A DNA stretch of 12,396 nucleotides. Source: Lewinellaceae bacterium (lineage in GTDB: Bacteria > Bacteroidota > Bacteroidia > Chitinophagales > Saprospiraceae). Positions 7,045-12,396 of the stretch are shown here, piece after piece (position 1 is the stretch's first letter; each line of letters opens with the position of its first letter). The position numbers were made by a program, and so were the translations under genes. The notes below the pieces were generated by a model, which did no database searches, had not been told where the DNA came from, and worked only from the letters and a program-made list of their open reading frames with translations. Where the stretch lies: positions 1 through 12,396 of the forward strand of contig JACJYB010000024.1 in the NCBI GenBank assembly GCA_020636355.1, in the 5' to 3' direction.

Positions 7045-8227
7045 ATTATACCCCAGGCTCAAGGCGGATATCGGTTGGTGTGAAATAGCCGCAGCAACCT
7101 TTCCGACAACCGGTGCTGTTTCTAAATTCGAACAGGCATTTGCTCCTGCGTTTGAGTGCCAATATGGTACCATGTTTGCTCTAGGCAGGACGGCCTTATT
7201 TGCTTTGCTCAAGGTGTGGGGCCTGGAAAATTCAGAAATAATCTGTCCGGCTTATACCTGTGTTGTGGTTCCTCACGCCATCGTGAAAAGCGGTAATATT
7301 CCCGTTTTTGTAGATAGTGAACAGGAGGGATTTAATATGGACCTGAACCAGCTGGAAGCAACAATCAATCCACGGACGAGGGTCATTATTTCCACCCATA
7401 TCTTCGGTTATCCTCTGGATATATGCCGCTTGATGGATATTATCGCCCGGGCAGAAAAGAAATTCGGTCATAAAATTTATGTCATCCAGGATGCCGCCCA
7501 TTCCTTTGGTGCCCGCAGCCAGGGACAATTGGTCACTGCAGTAGGAGATGCCGCCATTTTCGGATTAAACATCAGTAAAGTCATGACTTCCATTTTCGGA
7601 GGAATGGCCATCACTAACGATCGCGAAACCGATGAAAAACTTAAAGCTTTTCGGATTACCAACTGCCGGAAAACACCTTTAAAGGGGTTATCAAGATGGA
7701 TCTACCTGGTTGCTGTATGTGTTGCTTTCAACCCATATGTTTATCGCATTGTAAATTGGTTGGAGAATAGTAAACTTTTAGATCGTTTTGTGAAATACTA
7801 CGACGAAGGTATCATTGATTTTCCAGCGGACTGGGATACCATGCCCACTGCGACGGAAGCCAGTGTAGGTTTGGTTCAATTGAAAAAATATCCTGAAATA
7901 GTAAAAGCCCGTATTGACAATGCCCATCAATGGATTAAGAATTTGACCGGAAAAGAAGTATCTTTTATGCCTGAGATTCCTGGATGTACGTTCAGTCATT
8001 GTGTGGGTATCGTAAAGGACAGAGCAGCATGGGTGGAAAAATTCCGTAGTCAGGGCTATCAACTAGGGATTTTAATCGAATATTCAGTCCCGGAAATGCA
8101 AACCTACCAAAAATTCAAACGTACCGAATATCCAAGAGCATTTTATCTTAAAGATCATTGCATTAATTTTCCTGTTTGGCCGGACATTATCATCAATACT
8201 GAAAAAGTTAATCATAATGTCAATTAA
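7034..8227 (+). CDS. DegT/DnrJ/EryC1/StrS-family PLP-dependent aminotransferase
   Basis: This 397-residue protein has the fold type I aminotransferase layout used for nucleotide-ketosugar transamination. Visible features are GRTALFALLK at 51-60 (cofactor phosphate side), CPAYTC at 71-76, FVDSEQEGFNMD at 92-103, IFGYPLD at 123-129, IQDAAHSFGA at 151-160 (D153 contacts the PLP ring nitrogen) and GLNISKVMTSIFGGMAITND at 177-196, where K182 is the likely Schiff-base lysine. The lysine segment differs from the usual SFFPTKNLG...GG form. An unusually hydrophobic stretch at 222-243 (WIYLVAVCVAFNPYVYRIVNWL) may contact the membrane or a lipid-linked substrate. The likely job is to install an amine on a UDP- or dTDP-linked ketosugar, but no partner dehydratase or oxidase lies in the window. 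Start ATG overlaps the upstream stop by 11 bases. Confidence 0.85.
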   Translation: MSIKLYPRLKADIGWCEIAAATFPTTGAVSKFEQAFAPAFECQYGTMFALGRTALFALLKVWGLENSEIICPAYTCVVVPHAIVKSGNIPVFVDSEQEGFNMDLNQLEATINPRTRVIISTHIFGYPLDICRLMDIIARAEKKFGHKIYVIQDAAHSFGARSQGQLVTAVGDAAIFGLNISKVMTSIFGGMAITNDRETDEKLKAFRITNCRKTPLKGLSRWIYLVAVCVAFNPYVYRIVNWLENSKLLDRFVKYYDEGIIDFPADWDTMPTATEASVGLVQLKKYPEIVKARIDNAHQWIKNLTGKEVSFMPEIPGCTFSHCVGIVKDRAAWVEKFRSQGYQLGILIEYSVPEMQTYQKFKRTEYPRAFYLKDHCINFPVWPDIIINTEKVNHNVN

Positions 8228-9029
8228 ATTCAAAGAAGAGCCTATTCTAAAAAACGACATTCCTTCATTTTCACACCAGGAATCGTTTGAAGAACACTGG
8301 AATGTCAATGAGCCGGTCGTTATTCCCGAACAAAAATTAAACGTTGCAGAATCATTTCTTCAGCCGGCACTAGACTTACTGAATGAAGGCAATAAAAATG
8401 TTCTGGATGCCGGATGCGGCAATGGTGTTCATCTAAAATTGCTCAGGGAAAAATCTCTCAACCAGAAAAACAAGGTTTTTGGCCTGGATATCTCATTGTC
8501 CGTCCTGTCTAAAATCCAGAGGCTTTTTCCCAGTTGCCGGTTGATCCACGCCGACGTATCCGATCTGCCTTTTGAGCAAGAACAATTTGATATTACCTTC
8601 AGCTATGGTGTGTTGGCCTATACACCTGACCCCTTCAAAGCATTTCGGGAAGTGGTGCGGGTCACCAAACCAGGTGGATTGATTGGGCTGTGGATGTATC
8701 CTCAAAAATCCTGGTTCCAGCAATTTTTATTCAATTCGGTTCGCAAAACTACGAATGCGCTCGGTCACCGCGGTACTATTTTTCTGGCCGATCTGATTGT
8801 TCCATTTCTGGGTATTTTACCGACAAGTTCCGGACTATCCTTACGGAATGCATCCTGGAAAGCCTGCCGTGAAGTAGTTTTGGTAAATATCTCACCCTCA
8901 ACGCTTTATTTTCCCACTTCATCAGAGATTCTGGATTGGTGCGCCAACTGTAATTTACAGGTAGTACATATAGATAGAGAAAACCCGATCACCATATGGG
9001 GGCAAAAGCAAAATCGTTTTGATGCGTAG
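8217..9029 (+). CDS. Class I SAM-dependent methyltransferase (Methyltransf_11 type)
   Basis: This 270-residue cytoplasmic protein carries motif I VLDAGCGNG at residues 62-70, the ribose-binding acidic residue D91 (FGLDIS), ADVSDLPF at 112-119, the post-II segment SYGVLAYTPDP at 129-139 and VTKPGG at 149-154. These are the standard SAM-binding elements. The C-terminal 110 residues, with several hydrophobic and aromatic patches (FLADLIVPFLGIL at 184-196), probably form the acceptor-binding cap. It is not a duplicate of the methyltransferase at 472-1308: outside the SAM motifs they share little. The acceptor is not predictable; a sugar hydroxyl, an amine made by the preceding aminotransferase, or a lipid-linked intermediate are options. 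Its ATG overlaps the aminotransferase stop by 11 bases and its stop overlaps the sulfotransferase start by 8. Confidence 0.85.
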   Translation: MSIKFKEEPILKNDIPSFSHQESFEEHWNVNEPVVIPEQKLNVAESFLQPALDLLNEGNKNVLDAGCGNGVHLKLLREKSLNQKNKVFGLDISLSVLSKIQRLFPSCRLIHADVSDLPFEQEQFDITFSYGVLAYTPDPFKAFREVVRVTKPGGLIGLWMYPQKSWFQQFLFNSVRKTTNALGHRGTIFLADLIVPFLGILPTSSGLSLRNASWKACREVVLVNISPSTLYFPTSSEILDWCANCNLQVVHIDRENPITIWGQKQNRFDA

Positions 9030-9945
9030 GCTATGGGGCGCGCTGACATCCTTGAATAAAGCAGCCTATCTGGCCTTAATTCTGAAATTAACCCAACCAT
9101 TTACCTTTCTCTTGGACGCCTTTTTCTTCTATCTGTCCCGAAGGCCACGTACCACAGGCAAATTTCCTCCCATTCTATTTCTGGTTGGACCACCACGCAG
9201 CGGAAGCACCATCACGTACCAGCTGCTGGTGCAAAAATTAGCCTGTGCCTATCTAAGCAATTGGCATGGAGTGTTTCCTTCGTTCGCTTACCGTGTTTAC
9301 CGGCACCCGGCACCCAGTTCATTAAAGAATTATTACGGCTATACGCCGAAAATGGCTGATGTGTATGAAGGCAATGAATTTTTCAGAGAACTGCCATCTC
9401 TTTCAGATGTCCGGGAGATCCGCATCTATTTCAGCAAATGGATAGCCCGCATCAATCCGAAAGGATTACCCATGATCATTAAGAATGTGGGGATGTATCC
9501 TGAAATAAGTAAAGTAGCCCAGGCACTGCCAGAAAGCTGTTTCCTTGCGGTAAAAAGGAATTTAGCCGGTAACATTGCATCAGAATTACGTGCCTATCAC
9601 GAATTAGGAACTTTTAATCCCATCCCTGAAGAACTGCGGCAAATCTCCATTCACCAGGATCCGGTGGATTTTGCATGCAAACAGATTACTTCGATTTACC
9701 AGGACATCGACCGGCAGTTGAATGAGCTTAACCCGGAAAGGGTTCTGATGTGGCCTTTTGAAAAAGTAACCAAAGATCCGGAAAATTCCATGGAGGAAAT
9801 CTTGGCTTATTTTGCCATTCCGTTTACCAATCGTACGCAAAACAAAATCCCTTTACCTGCTAAACCACCGGTTAAACCCTTACGTCAGGAAGAGCGTGAC
9901 CGGATAACGGATTACACCCGATCGGTCCAAAAATCTTCAGTATAA
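9022..9945 (+). CDS. PAPS-dependent sulfotransferase
   Basis: The 307-residue product should transfer sulfate from 3'-phosphoadenylyl sulfate (PAPS) to a hydroxyl or amine of the glycan or lipid made by this locus. The 5'-phosphosulfate-binding loop is VGPPRSGSTITYQLL at residues 55-69, and the 3'-phosphate-binding region is AVKRNLAGNIASEL at 176-189 with R179 and S187 in the expected places. The C-terminal MWPFEKVTKDPENSMEEIL matches the end of the sulfotransferase fold. Residues 14-39 (AAYLALILKL onward to FFFYLS) are hydrophobic and may anchor it to the inner membrane. I prefer ATG 9022 over the adjacent TTG 9019; both overlap the methyltransferase end. cysD about 2.3 kb downstream begins PAPS supply, which supports the assignment. 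The exact acceptor is unknown. Confidence 0.8.
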   Translation: MRRLWGALTSLNKAAYLALILKLTQPFTFLLDAFFFYLSRRPRTTGKFPPILFLVGPPRSGSTITYQLLVQKLACAYLSNWHGVFPSFAYRVYRHPAPSSLKNYYGYTPKMADVYEGNEFFRELPSLSDVREIRIYFSKWIARINPKGLPMIIKNVGMYPEISKVAQALPESCFLAVKRNLAGNIASELRAYHELGTFNPIPEELRQISIHQDPVDFACKQITSIYQDIDRQLNELNPERVLMWPFEKVTKDPENSMEEILAYFAIPFTNRTQNKIPLPAKPPVKPLRQEERDRITDYTRSVQKSSV

Positions 9946-9947
9946 CT

Positions 9948-11495
9948 ATGAAAGAACTTATCCGGCATGCGATTAGTCTGATCCTATATCCGATCACGGC
10001 GCTGTTCGTACAGCCTGTTCTTGTTGTCCGTAGTTTTATTAAATGCCTGCGGTTATTTGAAGGTGATTTCCGGCATTTCAGTATGTTCTCGCCCTTACAA
10101 GGGCTCAATACGTATTTTTATAAAACACGGGCACTGAATATTTTCACCTATGGCAAATCAGGCAAAAGTCCATTCATAGGTGCCGGTGATTATGAACTGG
10201 CCAGGACCTTTCATTACACCCTCCCTTCCCTGTACCCTTTTGCAGTGAGTTCCAATGTAACTATCATCCTGGGTCTGATTGGATTATGTGTGACTCAAAT
10301 TGTCTGGTGGCCGGTATTGGATTCTCATTTTTTCTTCTGGACCGGAATGGTGGCTATCATTCTGAGCACGCATTTTTACACCTCTTTTCTATTACAGAAT
10401 TACAATGTACTGGGGTGGGCGCTGTATCCGCTGCTCGTCTACGCAATCTTTTATTGGCAGCCCTACCTGGCCATGTGGGCATTGCTGGGAGTTTCCTTTT
10501 TTAGTTTCACCGGCTGGTTTATTGGCAGCATACTGATTGGCTTATTCGCCCTTATCCACGGGGATTTTGCTTTTATGCTTACCCTGCTACCTGCAGCACT
10601 GAAGATCCTCTTGCTAAACATGTATCCACTTTTTACGACGGCGCAGGGGAAACAAATTGTCATCAACATTGCAAAGGCTATCGGACTGGTTAAGACAAAA
10701 ACCAAATACAGCCGAAAAAAACAGTTTGCCAAGGTTCGTATGGGTACCATTGCTTACCTGATCGGTCTGCAGCTATTCTTCGTACTGTGGGTTTATTATT
10801 TTCATCATGAACCCGCCGGATTATTACTGGCGATCATTGGGCTTAACCTGGCAAACACCCTAGCTTTTCGATTTGCTGACGATCAGACCTTCACTATTCT
10901 GTTCCTCATTGTCGGAATAGCCACCGTTTTTTATTATCAGGACTGGTGGTTGATGGTACCATTCTGGATTGCGAATAACCCGCTTCCGCTTGCCCTGAAT
11001 ATAAAATCCGACAACTTGTTTAATATGCCCCTGGTGGTTCCATTTGATACGCGCTCGATCCAAAATGGAATTGAACAGTTTTTGTCCCCAATCTCAGCAC
11101 ATCAACGGGTATTAATGGCTAATCGGGATCCGGAAGGATCTTACGAACGCGTTTTCGATGGCTATCGCTACCTCATGGAACTGCCATTTTATGTAGCCAA
11201 TGAAAGACAGTTTTTACTTTTGCCGGACTGGTGGGCCGTATTTGAATTCAACTATGAAGGTGCACCAGATTTCTGGTGCCAAGAGCCGGAAGAAGTCAGT
11301 AATAAAATGCAAGAATGGAATGCCTCAGCCGTAATAATTTATCAGGACACTAATAAATCACTGGACCCGAAGTGGGAAGCCGCTGGATTCACCCCATTGA
11401 CCTCGTTAGACTGGGATGATTTCACAGAACTCAAAGCCGATAAACGGTTATGCCGGTATGGGTTTCCCAAATGGTGGCTTATGAAACACCAATAA
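9948..11495 (+). CDS. Polytopic membrane protein with soluble C-terminal domain, unknown function
   Basis: This 515-residue protein has one hydrophobic segment near residues 8-28, then a polar loop of about 70 residues (EGDFRHFSMF at 38-47, GAGDYELART at 78-87). About eight further hydrophobic segments follow, roughly at 101-124, 127-149, 153-170, 173-203, 207-229, 265-285, 288-308 and 313-341. Residues from about 365 on are soluble, with alternating strand and helix patterns (HQRVLMANRDPEGSYE at 385-400, ASAVIIYQDTNKSLDPKW at 459-476). A multi-helix body, a large acidic first loop and a soluble C-terminal domain resemble GT-C glycosyltransferases, so a lipid-linked glycosyltransferase or polymerase role is possible. 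I see no decisive family motif. A Wzy-type polymerase is the alternative. It starts 2 bases after the sulfotransferase stop, so it is in the same operon. Confidence 0.65.
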   Translation: MKELIRHAISLILYPITALFVQPVLVVRSFIKCLRLFEGDFRHFSMFSPLQGLNTYFYKTRALNIFTYGKSGKSPFIGAGDYELARTFHYTLPSLYPFAVSSNVTIILGLIGLCVTQIVWWPVLDSHFFFWTGMVAIILSTHFYTSFLLQNYNVLGWALYPLLVYAIFYWQPYLAMWALLGVSFFSFTGWFIGSILIGLFALIHGDFAFMLTLLPAALKILLLNMYPLFTTAQGKQIVINIAKAIGLVKTKTKYSRKKQFAKVRMGTIAYLIGLQLFFVLWVYYFHHEPAGLLLAIIGLNLANTLAFRFADDQTFTILFLIVGIATVFYYQDWWLMVPFWIANNPLPLALNIKSDNLFNMPLVVPFDTRSIQNGIEQFLSPISAHQRVLMANRDPEGSYERVFDGYRYLMELPFYVANERQFLLLPDWWAVFEFNYEGAPDFWCQEPEEVSNKMQEWNASAVIIYQDTNKSLDPKWEAAGFTPLTSLDWDDFTELKADKRLCRYGFPKWWLMKHQ

Positions 11496-11512
11496 GGCCC
11501 GATTGAACCTGT

Positions 11513-12145
11513 ATGTCTGTTGTTTCGACCCAAATCACCTATCCAAGAGCATACAATAGCGAGCTGACCAATACCGAGCTGAGGGATATTGCCAAACTTC
11601 ATCTGGTTAGCTTTGGCGACGACATTTTATCGCAATTAGGACTAAACGTGATTTACCGATTTTACCATTCTTTGTATCAACAGTCAAAGGATTGTTTTCT
11701 TGTTGTCCGGGCGCAGGAAAAGATCATTGGGTTTTGCCTGCTTTCCTTTGATGTCGAATCCATTTTCAGAAGATTCGCATTTTCCCAATTTCCGGTTCAT
11801 CTTCTTATGATCGGTTTAAAAGCTATATCCTCGTCATTTTTATTCATTTTTCTACTCAAGTATTTTGGTAAAAAACCGGTTACATCCGAGAAATATCTAA
11901 ATCCGGAAATCGGTTACATCTTTGTAGCACCGGAAGCCCAGGGACATGGCACTGGTAAACAGCTCATCCAACAATGCCAAAATGTCTGCAGAAAATTAAA
12001 CTGCAATACATTGTATACTAAGACCCGGGAGCAGGACAATGAAGCCACAATACATTTCTACCAGAAGAACGGATTTAAGATCCGGGATCATTTCATGCGT
12101 GGCGATCATAGCTACCTCCACCTGGAATTGCGAGTTATTGAATGA
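11513..12145 (+). CDS. GNAT-family N-acetyltransferase
   Basis: The 210-residue product has a GNAT fold: a first strand-helix region (ELRDIAKLHLVSFGDDILSQ), then CFLVVRAQEKIIGFCLLSFD at 61-80. The acetyl-CoA pyrophosphate loop is IFVAPEAQGHGTGKQL at 136-151 (QGHGTG, the Q/RxxGxG/A motif), and NEATIHFYQKNGF at 176-188 is the conserved last part of the CoA site. Between the first sheet and the CoA loop is an inserted hydrophobic stretch at about 90-118 (LLMIGLKAISSSFLFIFLL), unusual for a small soluble GNAT enzyme and possibly a membrane-contacting element. In this setting it most likely acetylates an aminosugar, perhaps the product of the DegT-type enzyme (inference). It begins 17 bases after the membrane-protein stop and ends the compact run. 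Confidence 0.83.
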   Translation: MSVVSTQITYPRAYNSELTNTELRDIAKLHLVSFGDDILSQLGLNVIYRFYHSLYQQSKDCFLVVRAQEKIIGFCLLSFDVESIFRRFAFSQFPVHLLMIGLKAISSSFLFIFLLKYFGKKPVTSEKYLNPEIGYIFVAPEAQGHGTGKQLIQQCQNVCRKLNCNTLYTKTREQDNEATIHFYQKNGFKIRDHFMRGDHSYLHLELRVIE

Positions 12146-12219
12146 CAATTTTCTTGATGATCCAAAAACGGCCGAAATACGGCACACCCTGATATTCTCA
12201 ATGTTATTAACCTAATTTC
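12146..12219 (+). other. Gap before cysD, largest in the downstream part
   Basis: This 74-base gap contrasts with the overlapping genes before it and may hold a promoter for the sulfate-activation genes. It contains a short GCCG-AAATA-CGGC hairpin but no T-run after it, so it is not a convincing terminator. I found no clear TAnnTTTG element. Confidence 0.3.
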
Positions 12220-12396
12220 ATGAATTACCAATTAACACACTTACAGGAACTCGAGTCTGAATCCATCTATGTCATCCGGGAGGTCGCGGCACAGTTTGAA
12301 AATCCGGTCATTCTCTTTTCTGGTGGTAAAGACTCCATCCTGATGACTTACCTCGCCGTAAAAGCGTTTTACCCTGCACGCGTGCCCTTTCCACTG
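12220..12396 (+). CDS. cysD: Sulfate adenylyltransferase subunit 2, 5' part only
   Basis: The first 59 codons are present and the gene runs off the right edge (the full protein is about 300 residues). CysD is the ATP pyrophosphatase-family subunit that, with the GTPase CysN, converts sulfate and ATP to adenylyl sulfate, the first step to PAPS. The sequence shows LQELESESIYVIREVAAQF, then the PP-loop LFSGGKDSILM at residues 34-44, and AVKAFYPARVPFPL at 46-59, all diagnostic of CysD. The SGGKDS loop is the form commonly seen in Bacteroidota. Position after a sulfotransferase gene suggests it serves PAPS supply for glycan sulfation as well as, or instead of, cysteine synthesis. cysN/cysC or cysNC would be expected next. 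Confidence 0.93.
   Translation, partial: MNYQLTHLQELESESIYVIREVAAQFENPVILFSGGKDSILMTYLAVKAFYPARVPFPL

Noticed and set aside
12170..12188. GCCG-AAATA-CGGC hairpin before cysD as a terminator
   Set aside because: Four-base stem and no following T-run.

Overview
The window most likely comes from a member of the Bacteroidota. It has moderate to low GC, almost no recognisable Shine-Dalgarno sequences, and proteins of the kind found in Bacteroidota exopolysaccharide loci. The genus cannot be named from the sequence; a Saprospiraceae- or Cytophagales-like lineage would fit but is a guess. All resolved genes lie on the + strand.

Layout: positions 1-471 contain no gene I can name, only short open fragments and possibly the 3' end of an upstream gene. 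A SAM-dependent methyltransferase (472-1308) follows, starting at TTG. After a 90-base gap a very compact run of nine genes begins at 1399: a Dpm1-like family 2 glycosyltransferase, an AsnB-type glutamine amidotransferase, a NodB-fold polysaccharide deacetylase-like protein, an uncharacterised alpha-toroid plus beta-sandwich protein, a DegT/DnrJ/EryC1 PLP aminotransferase, a second methyltransferase, a PAPS-dependent sulfotransferase, a polytopic membrane protein with a soluble C-terminal domain, and a GNAT acetyltransferase. Six of the eight junctions in this run overlap (by 1, 4, 4, 11, 11 and 8 bases); the last two are separated by 2 and 17 bases. After a further 74 bases the window ends inside cysD, the small subunit of sulfate adenylyltransferase.

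Taken together this looks like a biosynthetic operon for a heavily decorated cell-surface or exported glycan (inference). The glycosyltransferase would add a sugar or charge a polyprenyl phosphate. The aminotransferase would make an aminosugar, and AsnB would amidate a carboxylate or make Asn. The deacetylase-like and toroid proteins would process the chain or its precursor, and the two methyltransferases and the GNAT protein would decorate it. The sulfotransferase would sulfate it using PAPS, whose synthesis starts with CysD encoded just downstream. The membrane protein is a candidate GT-C enzyme, polymerase or transporter. No priming glycosyltransferase, Wzx, Wza or Wzc is visible, so the locus probably extends beyond both ends. 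The AsnB/deacetylase/sulfotransferase mix resembles exosortase (XrtA)-linked EPS loci, but no exosortase is present here.

No tRNA, rRNA, CRISPR array, complete insertion sequence or convincing terminator was seen.
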